DNA of 64,000 nt from Melieria omissa (Eukaryota > Arthropoda > Insecta > Diptera > Ulidiidae): the NCBI GenBank assembly GCA_963971225.1, contig OZ020267.1, positions 4,774,001 through 4,838,000 on the forward strand, in the 5' to 3' direction. This document shows positions 35,701 through 48,331 of this stretch, in pieces. Numbering within the stretch: the first letter of the stretch is position 1; each line of letters starts with the position of its first letter. The notes under the pieces are model-generated. The model ran no database searches. It was not told where the DNA came from and saw nothing but the letters and a program-made list of their open reading frames with translations. The position numbers and the translations under genes were made by a program.

Positions 35701-37344
35701 TAATTTCAACTGTTGGCATTTTACGAGCACAACTAAGGCAAACGTCAAATTGTGATACTATGTATGTATGAATGTATGTATGTATGTATATATGTATGTA
35801 TGCATGTATGTATGTATGTGTGTATGAGTTGGCACGCGGATTTCAGCCTTTAACCTGTCACGTTTCGGCGCTGCTTCTAATCTGCACCACTTACGCCCAC
35901 ATTACGCCCGCTGCAAATGAGCTACGCGCACAGCCGCTGCATCGTAAATACTTGAAAATATATAACCGAAAAGATTTATGCTGTCAAATCTGCAAAAGTG
36001 CTCTCACTGCTTTCATGTAAAAAGGTAAAATATAAATGTTTCCTTGGTTTTATTTGGTTCCTCTCTCCAACCAGATCTATATTTCCTAATGTGACCTTGG
36101 GGAAAGTCATTAACGCTTTCGTTACAGTTATGCCACATCTAAAACTGCTCGAATGAGTTGAACGATTCTCGACGACCGAACACAGTCCAATAAATGCTGA
36201 AAACAGTTCACTGTTGTCCAATTAACGGCCAACAAAAGGATTCCAGGGATTTCATGGATTTTCATAAATTTTCATTTGACTGTTTTCAATTGCAGCCTTG
36301 GCTCGCTGTAACTGTAAAAAGTGCATATAAATGCGCTGGCAGGATTCCGCTGTTGAAATGTGAGTTATGAAATAAAATTTTATTGGTTTTCGCGCGCGCG
36401 CGCTGCTCACCCAATGACCTTCATAAAAATTAAAAACGAACAAAAACCGAGCGCACAAACCATAAACAAACAAACCGAAGAGCAGCAACAAATAAAGTGC
36501 GAGCAATGAAATATCGCTGCATAAAAACACTTTACAGTTGTACTCCTTTTGCTCGTCGTTGCGGCGATTTATCGGTGAGGCTGCTGCAACAGTTAAGAAT
36601 TAGAGCGCAACAAATGGCCCCCGCAGCGCAGCGCAACGCAACGCAATGTCCGGCGAAAGGATTCCAAGTTTCCACCACACTCGCCGCCCATAACCGACCA
36701 GCGAACCAATAAACTAATAAAAATATTAATGACCATAACAAACGCCGTTTTGTGCGACAAGCAGCACTGTCGTTTCGGCTTCATTTTGGTGCACTTTTTC
36801 CTTCGTGTTTCTAGTTTTTTTTCTTTTTGTATAATTTTCACATTTTTTCGTTGTGCTTCGGTTTTTTGAGTTTCGTCTGGAGGTCGACGACAAATTATGA
36901 GCCCGCTGCGTATCTGGTTCGCATTCACAGGCGGCGGCGCGTATTCGCTTCACAATGAATGCCATTAGCATTGTTTTTGTTGTTGGCTTTGTTGCCGCTG
37001 TTATTTATAGGCAATATGTGATACATATTGTAATGGTCGCTCTTGTACAGTGTACAGTGAATTCAATGTGTTGAAAAAATATTCAAAATTGTAAAAGTTT
37101 TAAAGAAAAATAAACTCTTGAGAAGCAAAGAAAAATACAGAATTCACAAAATTAACTGAATGAGCTCTTAAACAAAGAAAAATAAAAGTTTTGGCAGTTC
37201 GGTATTTAAAATTTTAGAAGCATTGGAACAAGTGGTCCCAATCTCTGTGCTGATCTAATATTTTGGATTTTAATTTCCAAACAAATGAAAAAATACACAA
37301 ACTGCAAAAAACGATGAAACATTGTCAGTCTGAAATGGATTAAT
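32742..37344. other. Single-copy non-coding DNA
   Basis: 33060-34560 is GC-richer with CAA blocks. 34600-35580 is dominated by GTT/TTTG triplets on the plus strand, so leucine- and phenylalanine-rich frames there are compositional. 36380-36980 has a GC alternation (about 36391-36403) and overlapping frames on both strands. No gene, RNA or mobile element is supported. Confidence 0.5.
35758..35826 (+). repeat. GTAT tetranucleotide microsatellite
   Basis: About seventeen imperfect GTAT units are interrupted by AATG, ATAT, GCAT and GTGT variants. Confidence 0.95.
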
Positions 37345-37600
37345 GAGGAACCCATTCTGAGGCAAATAAAGCGCAGAATATGGAAAAGGATAGGTCACCC
37401 GACAGCATCACGAGAATGGCACTGGACTGGAACTCGCAAGGGAGTAGAAGTTGCGATCGACCAAAAAACACATGGAGAAGGTCGACTCTACGCAAACCAG
37501 CCGTTGTCAACACTACATGGGAGGCAGGCATCTTCTTCTGACACTTTTTGTCGAAACTTTCTCGACTTGGGTTCTTCCAACATAAATTTTCGTCAATATT
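37345..37600 (+). pseudogene. LINE relic: C-terminal tail of an RTE-type ORF
   Basis: The plus-strand translation gives RQIKRRIWKRIGH, then after a frame change DSITRMALDWNSQGSR, DRPKNTWRRSTLRKP and TTWEAG. The arrangement K-R-x-W-K-x-I-G-H...I-T-R-x-A-L-D-W-N-x-Q-G-x-R...R-P-x-x-T-W-R-R is the tail that follows the reverse transcriptase in RTE-like non-LTR retrotransposons. Nothing of the polymerase domain is present. It is a 5'-truncated dead copy with at least one frameshift, as is usual for LINE insertions. Confidence 0.7.
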
Positions 37601-37629
37601 CATCTTAATGGTTTTTTTAAGCCTCTTAA

Positions 37630-38198
37630 CCCTTTCGACCCCGAATTTTACCCTGTGTCTCGATATTACTTTTCTAAAACTAGCTTACTTTTGAAAAATT
37701 TTAACTTACAACGGGTTAACTAAGTTTTGTGTCAATATTTTTCAACTGCAGAACAACAATAAAAGTCGCCACGCCGCTTTGTTACAGTTCTAGAGCTAGT
37801 TTACTTTTTAACAATTTTAGCTAAAAACGGGTAAAAAAAATAAATTATGTTTCAATATTTTTTAATTACAAAAAAATACTTAATACTTATGGAAAAATGC
37901 AAAATTATCACTTTTTGATTTTATTTAAACATTATTAAAAAAACAGGGTTTTGATCAAACGCGCCCAATTCGTAGAGTTCAATTAGAACACAAACTTTCC
38001 CTGATATCGCTGCACATTATTGGAAATTATTTTGGGGATAACAGTAAAATTTTTGTAATATGCTTTGAATTCACTTCTAAAAATATTAATTTGTTGGTGC
38101 CTACTTAAGTTAAATCCATAAATCAATCGTAGCTTTTGATATAAGATGACAAATAGATGAAATTGCACTCAGGCAACTTTGGGGTCGAATAGGTTCAG
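37630..38198 (-). mobile_element. piggyBac-like MITE, copy A (CCCTTTCGACCCC family)
   Basis: TTAA (37626-37629) is followed by CCCTTTCGACCCC. The far end is GGGGTCGAATAGG, with TTAA at 38199-38202 displaced a few bases by mutation. The body is the reverse complement of copies B (40474-40948) and C (55928-56445), sharing ATCGAGACACAGGGTAAAA, TTTTGATCAAAC, AATTCGTAGA and TAGCTTTTG-type stretches. It is non-coding. Confidence 0.8.
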
Positions 38199-38202
38199 TT
38201 AA

Positions 38203-40469
38203 TTTGTATCTCTAATATCAAATAAACATTTCACTACACCCTTTTCACCCCAACTTTGTATCAAGACCGAACCAGCCTAATAACTCTCTGGATATTAAGT
38301 AATGGTAATGGTATTTATTCATGGCTTCGTATTGTAGTTCCAATTAGTGAGGTATCACTGTTTCTTTTGGGTTATTTCCATGCGACTTCGGTTCGCCAGC
38401 GTTCGCAAGATGGACGCATTTCAATACGTCGCCAAGTGTACATACAAATAAATTTGATATTTTATATGTGACGACGCACTCATTTAAATTCTTATGGCAT
38501 AATTTCACTTATGAATGTCGCACAAGTTTCGTTTGTTGTTGCTTTTATTCAACTGTTGCGCGCTGATGACTCCTCTCAACACTTTAAACATTAAATCAAT
38601 TTTTTTTCTGAACGAAATATTGAACAATTTATATGCAGTGTTTTTCATTGCAATTATTTGGAAGTGAGTGTTCAATGCGATGCATGATTTGCCTTTCAAT
38701 TGGTTGTGAAGTAAATGAAAGAAAGTCGGCGTGGTGAGTTTGAGTGCGGCAACTAAAATTTAAATATTTTTAAAACAATTTATTCACAAATCTAATGACT
38801 ATATATTCACCAGAACTGGCACGTGATACATAGAGGAAGACATAATGGATTTTGGTTAATTTTAACAAATTTTTTACTTCCTGTGCCAATCAAATTTTTT
38901 GAAATTGTTGCACTTGACATTTAAATTGTGCGGTGCTTTTGGGCCTATAAATTCAGCTGAATAGTATTTAAGCTGATACAGCTAACCATTGCAATTGCGC
39001 TCGAAGTTGATTAAACCCTTTTGTATCCCAACATTTATTGTACAAATTAAATTTATTCGGTCAGTTTAATGTTTCTTTATTTTGGCTGTTTTACACGCTT
39101 CGAGGAGCCGTAAATTTGCTTTACAAATTTCCCATTCGGCCCAAAAGCATTTATTGCCAAATTTGCAATTCGGGCGCTTATCGAGTGGAAAATACACTCG
39201 CCGCATTTCGGGGCACCTACCTAGATTCGAAATATGTTCCCGGCACCTGCAGGCAGCTGAGCATGTCAGGCGACCATTTGCCCCAACACGTTGCCATCTA
39301 TGCCGTCCGGACTTGCCCCGACTTGCCAGTTTATAACTATTGTATTTTCGTTGTTGTTGTTATTGTATGCAATATTTGAGTGTGGCACGTTTGACTGAAA
39401 GTTGCTTGCTTGCTTGCGTCCTGGCTGCGACTTTCGGCACACAAACAATATTTTCTGCTGCTGCTACAAAATTAATAACGATTTTTATATGTAACCCTAA
39501 AAAATTGTTAAAGCAAAATCGCAAACAACAACAATAAAAGCAACAACAAAATGAATATGGGGAATGAAGTATGTAGCAGCAAAAGGCAAAGGCAAAGGAG
39601 CCGAGTCAAGCGCAACGCTAGTGAAAATGTTGCATTATGTTGTCGAGGTTTTTTTTTTGAGCTAAAAGAGAAATGGAAATGGGTGGTTAGGCGACTACTG
39701 TGGAGTCTCAAAGTATTGTTGTTTGTGTTGTTGTTGTCTTTTTGCTATTTTCGTAATTTTCGTTTTGTTTTCGTTAGTCTTCTTCTTTATTATGCTTGGT
39801 TTGGTTTTATTTGTGTGGATGGCTGAATGGTTGAGTGTGCGGCGCCACACCCCCTGCCGGCGCACACACTGTGCACTCGACGACCGTTTGCCATGCAATG
39901 TAATTTAAGTGGAGGGCGTGTACTGTTAGCATTTTAAAAAGTTTCCATTTCTTGCAAAGTTTGTGTGCGATTTTACGACAGCAAGAAGGTCGTCGTGCAC
40001 TCTAAACAAAAATTAAGTGGAAATATTTTCGGTTTTCTTTTGTAGCAACTTGAAGGATTGTGGGGCTATTCTGGAGGGTGTGATGATTCAGAGAAGACCT
40101 AATAAGATATAAGATTGGTCAGAGAACTAATTGACTAGTGGATTGAGGATCAAGACCCACTTACTAGTTTAGTTTATAATCTGTGAACGATTGTGTTCTT
40201 ATTAAAGGTGAAATGTGTTCAAGAAAACTAAGAATATCGAATTACTTGGTTTAAAGAATATTTTCAGAAAATTATCTTCTGCAGAAAGGAAGGAGAAATT
40301 TCTTTGTTTGCTGTTGTTTGAGTCGAGAGATGAACCAAAAACTTCAAGAATTATAATCTAACACAAAACACCAAATTCAGACCCACATTTGACGCTTTGC
40401 AAGAATATATTTAATATTTTTAATAAAAATATTTTAATATTTTAAATAAGAGTAACATCTAAACAAAAT
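38203..40469. other. Single-copy non-coding DNA
   Basis: It has a moderately GC-rich block at 39080-39330, a purine-rich stretch near 39560-39690 and GTT-rich sequence near 39710-39790. No gene or RNA is supported. Confidence 0.5.
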
Positions 40470-40473
40470 TTAA

Positions 40474-40948
40474 CCCTTTCAACCCCAAAGTTGCCTAAGA
40501 GCAAGTTCACCTATTTGTATCTAATAGCAGAAGCTACGATTGATTTATGGCTTTAATTTAAGAAGGCAACAACAAATTAATATTTTAAAAGTGAATTCAA
40601 AGCAAATTACAAAAATTTTACTGTTATCCCCACAATAATCTTCAATAATTTGCAGCGATATCAGAGCAAGTTTGTGTTCTAATTTAAGTCTACGAATTGG
40701 GCGCGTTTGATCAAAACCCTGTTTCATTAATAATGGTTAAACAAAATCAAAAAGTGCTAATTTTGTATTTTTCCATAAATATTAAATAATTTTTCTTCAC
40801 TTAAATATATTGACACAAAAATTATTTAACTCGTTTTAAGCTAAAATTGTTCAAAAATAAACTAGCTCTAACAAAGTAACAAGTATTGCATGATTTAAAT
40901 ACCAAAAAATAATATCGAGACACAGGGTAAAATTTAGAGTCGAAATGG
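40474..40948 (+). mobile_element. piggyBac-like MITE, copy B
   Basis: TTAA (40470-40473) precedes CCCTTTCAACCCCAAAG, and GAGTCGAAATGG precedes TTAA (40949-40952). It is 475 bp, in the same orientation as copy C. Shared stretches include CTAATAGCAGAAGCTACGAT, GTGAATTCAAAG and ACGAATTGGG. It has no transposase. Confidence 0.85.
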
Positions 40949-40952
40949 TTAA

Positions 40953-42575
40953 TTTGGGTACGAAACATGCCAATGGACTAATTGGCCACTGAAATGAAAA
41001 AACTGAAGTACAGAATATTTGTCGTTTTATATGTATTTTTCAATTCGAATCTACTGAAACTACAACTTCCTGCTGCTGCTACCATCTGCCACACTCGAGT
41101 CATGCGAGTCTATTCTCCATCTGAGTTATGCCAAACACTCGTTCAACTCCTAAGCACTACTGATTTCTCTCAGTGTATTTACAATTTCAACTAAAAATAA
41201 AAACCGGCATTGGCATAAAAGTTTGCAAAATAAGTTTCGGCTCCGTCTTTTCGGTGAACCCCACACAGGTAGCACAAAGTGCACAGCCGAATAGCTGAGA
41301 GTGTGTGTGGGTGTGTGCGGCATGCAGCAAATACGCTTCAAATGCCATTTGCTGCCAGGCGGCTTCTTCCGGTTTTATACGTCGTCGCCGCCGCCGTCGT
41401 CGGTGCCGCCTCGTCGTCATGTAATCTGCCATTCCTATGTGCGGGCATGCACGGCGCGCTGTGTTGTGTCGTACGAGTGCGAATTGCCACTACGGGAATG
41501 TGTGCAAATACTGGCGACTGCCCCCCCACACACAACAACTATGTAGAATTTCAGCCAGAGCAAGCAACTGCCAGCAGCCAGCAATGCTGCCATGCCGGAG
41601 GCGAAAATGTCAGCGTCATCGCTTATAAAAAGGCAACAAAATGTGTTTTTAGTTAAATCAAGAATTCTGTAAATTGCTTGCATAAAAATGTACAAGTTTT
41701 GCCACGTACTCGCGTCGGCACACGCGGCAAATTCACATTTGCACATTTACTGCATGAAGGTGAATCCAGTAACATGTTTTCCTTATTTGAAAAATTTTTA
41801 CAATTCTTCGCAGCAGTGTCTGACTGCTGCGACCCGCATGGCCCAGCCAATCGTTTGAGGTTAGCCGACAAAGATGTGGGCGCGGGGGCGATTATGACTG
41901 TGCGCTGGCGTATGTGATTTCATGTAAAAACAAAATTAGTAAACGAATAATAGTAGTGAAAATAATAATGGAGATGCACGCCACGACAATTACAACAAAA
42001 CACTAAAAGTCACTTACAGCGAAGGCGGAAAATGCATTTTTTAGCTCGTTCAACGTTGGCTCAACTATCAAATTACAGTTGGACATGATTTCCATGAGAT
42101 AATAAAACGCAATTTTCAAATCTAATAATTTTTGATAATAAAAAAATATTCATAAAGATTGAGATAAAAAAGTGTTAGGCGGCATTTTGATTGCAGTTGT
42201 AAAGGAGATAATAATATTTAGACGAAATTATGGAGTTGTGCGTAAAGGAGTGTAAGGATATGTAAGCCATTTTTTTCTTTAAAGGCGGAAAATATGTGGA
42301 GTGTAAATTTGCTGTCTAAGTTTGAAGTAAAGCAATGCAAAAACACTGACCGAAACAACCGAAGTTAAAAAGGTGCAATCTCACGACAACTGAACCCTCA
42401 ATCAAATTTCAAGTTGAACTCTTTTATCACTTCTAATTAAAGATTTTTAGCATTTGGTTTATTGGAAACATTCTCGTCAAATCAAAGTTTGCTGATTGAG
42501 TTTTGAAGGAATAAAGTTTCTTACGGTCAGAAGAAGGCATCACTTGTATGAAAAATCGCATTTATGATAAAATTA
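40953..42575. other. Single-copy non-coding DNA
   Basis: 41070-41910 is GC-richer with open frames on both strands (up to 125 codons) lacking any recognised domain. The rest is AT-rich. Confidence 0.5.
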
Positions 42576-42653
42576 TACAAAGTCTGCCCCACGGAAAACA
42601 AGAACTGCTCAAAAAACAAAACAATTTGTTTTGTTTTGCAAACTGAATTAATT

Positions 42654-44492
42654 TTATTCAAACTAGTCTTCTTCTGCTGCGATACAACGTTTTGCACGAT
42701 TAATTGATCATCCAATGATTTTTTGAAGCCTTCTGTATTCATTGTTTTTAAAATGTTGGTCGTCGTCATTTGAATCTCTTCTACATCAGAATATAGTTGT
42801 CCTTTCATTGACAAATGCATTTTACCGAACAGATGGAAGTCTGTTACAGACAGTTAGTTAGTTGGAATTTAACGGAATTTTAAGTCGACTTATCTAACAA
42901 ATGAGGTTACCTTGGGGAATTTTTGATGATTCTCTATGATATTTTTGGATTAATATTAAAGGGTCTGAATGGCTTGCAGCTTAGTGGAAGAACAAGAACA
43001 CGATTAAGACGAAAAGATGAAGACAAAAAAGAAGTAGGTTATGAAGAATATGAAAAACCTCAAATCAGAGGAAGTAGCGGTAAAAAGGATAGGACTGCGG
43101 AAGAGATAGAAGGGATAGAGATAAAGACAAAGATGAACACAGAGAAGGAGGAAGAATCAGAGTTAGAGATGCGAAGGTAAACGGAGACGTAGGGAAAAAA
43201 GATAGACGTAGAGGTAGAAGTAGAAGTAGAAGTAGAAGTAGAAGTAGAAATGAAGAAAAAGCAAAGAACAAAACAGAAAGAATAAGAAGAAGAAGATGAA
43301 GAAGAAGATGGAGAAGAAGAACAAGAAGAGGAAGAGGAAGAAAAGAAAAAGAAAAAGAAGAAGTAGAAGTAGAAATAGAAGTAGAAGAAGAAGAAGACGA
43401 AGAAGAAATTGAAATAGGAGTAGACATACAAGTCGATGCACAAGAATAAGTAGAAGCAGAAGTCTAAGCAAAAGTAGAAATAGAAATAGTAGTAGAAGAA
43501 GTAGAAGACAAAGTAGAAGAAAAAGTAAAAGTAGAAGTAGAAATAGAAATAGAAGTAGAGGTAGAAATAAAACTAAAGGTAGAGGTACAGGAAGATGTAG
43601 AAGTACAAGAAAATGAATACGAAATAGAAGACGAAGAAAAAGTAGAAGTATAAGTAGAAACTGAAGTGAAATAAGAAGAAGATGAAGATGAAGAAGAAGA
43701 AGAAGCAGAAGAAGAAGAAGTAGAAGTAGAAGTAGAAGTAAAAGTAGAAGTAGAAGCAGAAGTAGAAGTAGAAGTAGAAGTAGAAGTAGAAGTAGAAGTA
43801 GAAGTAGAAGTAGAAGTAGAAGTAGAAGTAGAAGTAGAAGTAGAAGTAGAAGTAGAAGTAGAATTAGAAGTAAAAGAAGAAGTTGAAGTAGAAGTTGAAA
43901 TATAAATCGAAGTAAAAGAAGAAGTTGAAGTAGAAGTTGAAATATAAATCGAAGTAAAAGAAGAAGTAGAGAACAAAGTAAAAATAACAGAAGAAGTGGA
44001 ATGAGAATTAGTAGAAATAGAAACAAACGTAGATGTAAAAGAAGAACACGAAATAGAAAAAGAAGTAAAAGCAGAAGCAGAAGCAGAAGTAGAATAAAAG
44101 TAGAAGAAGAAGAATTTGCAATGTTGAATCCGTTGCGAGTTTTCGTATTCAGTCAATTTGTGATGAACAAAGGACGCGCACACTTTCTGCAGATGTAAAT
44201 GGTCGGTCAGAATGCGACGAATTTAGTGTTTCGATATATTCAATTCCATTTCCATGTATTGCAATGACAATTTCGACTCATTTTTAATGAATACACGCAC
44301 TTTTTCGATGTTACTTTGAGTAAGTCCTTTAAGTCTTCAGACCATCTTGGAACCGCTTAAACCACTCATGTACTCTTTCACGAGATAAACAATCATCACC
44401 ATACACTTGTTTCATCAAATTGAATGTAAGAAAGTAAAAGTTTTACCAAGTTTAAAACAAAACTTAATATTGGATCTTTATTCGAAGCTCAT
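42654..44492 (-). pseudogene. mariner-type transposase, split and disabled
   Basis: Start ATG at 44490-44492 gives MSFE, then a stop (probably a former CAA codon), then RSNIKFCFKLGKT and, after frame changes, QVYGDDCLSRERVHEWFKRF. This is the N-terminal helix-turn-helix domain of mariner transposases. It continues NIEKVRVFIKNES, YMEMELNIS, LQKVCASFVHHKLTE and RIQHCK, ending near 44108. The protein resumes near 42848 with FHLFGKMHLSMKG and finishes RAKRCIAAEED, a stop, then FE and TAA at 42654-42656. The whole catalytic middle with its acidic triad is missing. In the family this enzyme cuts and pastes DNA at TA sites; here it cannot. Confidence 0.85.
42985..44100 (+). repeat. GTAGAA/GAA purine-rich array, 1.1 kb
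   Basis: The plus strand is almost entirely A, G and scattered T, dominated by GTAGAA hexamers (purest at about 43720-43862) and GAAGAA runs. Two near-identical 55-bp blocks with a GTTGAAATATAAATCG core (about 43880 and 43935) show recent internal duplication. Minus-strand frames of 120-290 codons here (poly-leucine or serine-threonine) come from the 6-base period and are not genes. Confidence 0.95.
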
Positions 44493-44680
44493 TTTCCGAT
44501 CGATGCTATAAACAGACTGTTACTTTTGGCGCTAAAACTTAGCTTATATCGAACCAAATGTCATGAAGGTTTGACAGTATGTTAGTGAAGGATAGGTTTT
44601 TCAAATGTATGCACCCACCAATAGATTGAACCAGCAAAATAGGAAAATTTTGAGAAGTCTAGTTTTCGTGGGACCTTGTA

Positions 44681-47600
44681 TAAAAATACAATCTACCAAC
44701 GATCCAGCTTCTGCCAATTGGCTAACAAGCCCTATTCCGCTCAAACGACTTGAAATATGGCAATAAACTTTAATGAGGAGTTTAGCTTCAACTAAATACT
44801 GATTAGAAAATGATTTTGTTTAGACCAAATATCAACAAAATACAGTATAAAGTTCATATTAAAATATATTATATGAAATTTTGAGGCGTCTATGAACAAC
44901 TGGAAATGGATGCAGCATCGTATTAAAGAAATTATGCTACACCTATTCTTTGCTTATCCGATTTTTTTTATTGAAATCTAATTGGAAGATTTTAGTGGTT
45001 AAGAGTTAATATTTATTTTCAGTGTTTAATGAGCTCTTCAGTGATTTAGACACATCAATTATATAAATAAGCTCTGAGAAAAAATGCTCTTGAAGCAGTT
45101 GGGGAAAATCAGTGATAAATAAGAATCCCATGGAATGATTAAGCTGAGAACACGTAGCAAACACGTCTGCAGGGTGGATCCAGTGAACAATGAGCCTTGT
45201 TTGACATTTGTATTTCTTAATCATATGATTTTGTTTACATAGTTTTACTTGTTCTTTCAACGCTAATTGGAACAACATTGAAATAACATGTTCTTCTCCT
45301 TTGAAAACAACATTCAGTTTCCTTATTCGGTGCTATTTTTAACCCAGACACTCGATGTCAATGGAAAACAAGAAAACAAAATTTTCTTTTTTTTGTTGTT
45401 GACAAGTAACTTCTTAGATTGAAATGTGAAAAGAGAAACTGCGTTGCGTAGTTGAATCTAATAGGAAGTTGGTTCTATGAATTGAAATTAGTTCATAAGT
45501 TTATTTAAAGCTAACTTGTTTCATGAAGATTCAAACCATTGATAGTCCTACTTTTTTATAATTCCATAACTCAGAGATTTTTTCTTAAATATAGAATGTA
45601 ACATTTCGTAGAGATTTCGTGCCGGATTTCTATGTTATTCCATTGAAGTAGCAATATATTTTTAGATTTTCAACTGTAAACCTCTTAGCTCCAATCCACA
45701 ATTAAGATTACTATAGAGGTTAATTTATAAAAATTTCAATTTTTTGTTGCCTACAGACCCGCTTGTGAACTAAAGAGTTCACTGTGGTCAGAGAGCAGAC
45801 ACACGAAGATTCAATCAACATTCCTAAGTGAACTAAATAGTTCACACTCTGTTCAAAAAACAGACAGACGAAGATTCAATCAACATTCCTAAGTAAATAC
45901 ACAAAAAGCAGACCGCATGGCATTTGTGTAATTATGTAATAAGAAGAACAAATTAACATTGAAATGTGGACAAACTCTACTGTCCCATAATGCTTGCTAC
46001 GTCTTTCTCTCTTTAACTGCTCTGACAAACCAATAAAGTTGCAGCAATTCAATTATATCAACAACAAGAAAAAAGTTAATAATAAATGTAATGTCAACAT
46101 TGAATATTTTGCCAACTTGCAACAACCAAAACAACAACTATTCTTCGAAGAACTAACTAGCCAACAGTTATGTGTGGAGTACAACAACGCATCCATGCAG
46201 CCAGGCAGCCGTTCGCCGATGGCATCGTTATTAAAATAAATTATTATAAATAAATACAAGACGAATTTATGAAGTCAAGTTAATATTGTTGACGTTGTTG
46301 TTGTTTTTGTTGTTGTCGTTTGTTTACTCGACACACTGGGCCATTACTTTTGTTTATGTACCCGAAATGACGTCTGTCGAGGCGTGTTGAGCAACATCGT
46401 TAAAATAAATGGATTATTACGCCAATGACAGTTGATGGGCGCTGCCGTTACTGTCGCGTCTCGGGGCTGACGGTTCTTCTGGCTGGTGGCTCATGGCTCA
46501 TGGCTCTCGGCTGATGGCGTTGGTTCTTGGCGGCTGGGTGTATGACGTATGGCGAATGGCAAACTATGACTTGGCAACAGCGCGCAAAGTCAACAGAAAA
46601 GCATAAACAACAACAATAAATAAGAAGACATCAAGCGCCGCATGAGTCGATGCTCGACGCGAGGCGCATTTGTGGCGCACTCACAAGTTTGACAGTCGCA
46701 TGTTTCACGCGCAAATTTAAGCAGCGCCACTTATGAATAGTTTAGAGGCAAAAACACTGAAAAACCATAACTCGACACAAATAAACAAACAAAAAAGCGA
46801 GCGTTTTTTTACTTAACTGGAAGCAGCTCTCAATATGAAATATTTATTTGTCTTTTTCAAAGTTTTTGTTCAGCGAACTTTTGTTCAGCCGATGTTCAAG
46901 ACGCGGCGCTCCTTTCTCCTTCCTCCTGCCTTCTTTCGTTGCGTATGCGAAGCATTGCATTATTATGTTTTATGTGGATTCCTGCACTTCATGGCATATT
47001 TCTCTTATTGTTGTTGTTGTTTTTCTGATCCATACGCTAAATTTGCTAACGCGTTCGTCTGCACCAGCGGCATTTCCCATGTTGTCTTCTTCAGCGTCTT
47101 TGTTGTAGTCTTTGACGCTGTTGTTGTTTTTTCGCGTTGTTGATGTTATATTCCTTATTTTTATTTGTTTATTTTCGCCGTGTTTGGGGTTTTGCTGGCA
47201 CTCGTCTTACATTTCATCTTGTAAACATTCGAATTAATTTATCGTTGTGTGTGCGCTGTTGGAGCGTACGAGTGTGTGTATGTGTGTGTGTATGTGTGTG
47301 TGTGTGTGTACACAGCCTATTTGGCGAGGGGAATATTTATGTTTACGACACTGTTATCCTTGCGCGGTCGAATGACTACCATTTTTAGTGCCCGAATTAA
47401 ATTATGCAACATATTTAGTGAGCCAACCCACACAAACGAAATCAACGAATGAACATTTCAACTAATTCGATTAGTGGAAACATTTGATGGCTGCCGCGAC
47501 AACACTCCCCAATAATGAATGATCTTTTACATGTGCTCTTCCCCTTGAATTTTTTCAATTTAAGTGGCAGATTATCTGTTTATCTGAGTCTAACTCACAA

Positions 47601-48223
47601 CTTCTGTACTTAAGCTTCTTCCTGCTTAAAATTAGAAAAAAAAATTAAAAAGAAAAAATCTTGCTTCTTTATAATTTAGTAAAACCCCGAAGCATTTCCC
47701 CCTCCCCTAACTTATTTTCTTTAATCCACAAAAAGATTTTCGTTCATTCGCATTTCTACTTAAGGAAATAATTTAGAACCGCATTCACATATTCGTAGTT
47801 TCTGTTTTATGTTTATGCCGGGAACTTTAAAAATGAAAATGCTCGTACATACAACACAGCGAAAGCCATAACCTTCCTCTAGCAAAGCAAAAAGAAGAAT
47901 CAACGTTTTTTGCAAAAATATAAAAAAACAAAGCGTAAAATTACACGGCAAGAAAAAGATATCCGAACAGAATGATGGGGCAAGAAATATGAAAAAGGGG
48001 TTGGAGAAGATGGAATGGAATGCATAACTAAAAAACATTTTGAAGCTGAAGGATCATTCCTACAGGGGGAAAGGGGTTTTGGGGTTTCAAACCCCCAAAC
48101 ACAACAATTGCTGGTGACAAATAAGGTTTCAAATGGTGTTGCGCTGAAAATTGGAACGCAAACCTTTCGCTACCCCCTCCCACAAAAAAATCTATGGGCA
48201 CAACTGCAGCACAGTCACCTAAA
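44681..48223. other. Non-coding DNA
   Basis: 44681-46000 is AT-rich with one 63-bp direct repeat. 46260-47460 is GC-richer with GTT blocks and a GT run (about 47273-47310). 48060-48100 has a GGGG-TTTC-CCCC stretch resembling the centre of the hAT-like MITEs but no termini. No gene is supported. Confidence 0.5.
45766..45894 (+). repeat. Two-unit tandem repeat, 63 bp period
   Basis: Units start TGAACTAAA(G/T)AGTTCAC at 45766 and 45829 and end with a shared ACGAAGATTCAATCAACATT stretch. Each unit begins with the small palindrome GAACTAAA(G/T)AGTTC. Confidence 0.85.
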
Positions 48224-48331
48224 TACAGGGTGGACCATTTAAGATTTGAAATTTGAATCGGTTATAAAAAAAAAAACTAATGAATATTTTTGGAAAATTC
48301 CTGTTTTATTACAAAGTTTGGACTTTGTTAT

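Larger units (their letters stand above)
42578..44678 (-). mobile_element. mariner relic with core replaced by simple repeat
   Basis: TA (42576-42577) precedes CAAAGTCTGCCCCACGGAAAA. On the other strand the right end reads CAAGGTCCCACGAAAAC, followed outside by TA (44679-44680). The element contains the two ends of a mariner-type transposase on the minus strand. Between them, from about 42850 to 44108, lies unrelated DNA, most of it a GTAGAA/GAA-type array. Total length is 2.1 kb, against about 1.3 kb for an intact mariner. It is dead. Confidence 0.85.

Noticed and set aside
37630..40948. LTR retrotransposon with copies A and B as its LTRs
   Set aside because: The copies are in opposite orientation, have TTAA flanks and CCC/GGG ends rather than TG/CA, and no gag-pol remains lie between them.
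43163..44026. 287-codon poly-leucine frame and the overlapping serine-threonine frames on the minus strand
   Set aside because: They are translations of the GTAGAA/GAA array; the 6-base period keeps frames open.
48060..48105. Another hAT-like MITE from the GGGG-TTTC-CCCC stretch
   Set aside because: No CAGTGGCG-type terminus or 8-bp duplication on either side; too short to assign.
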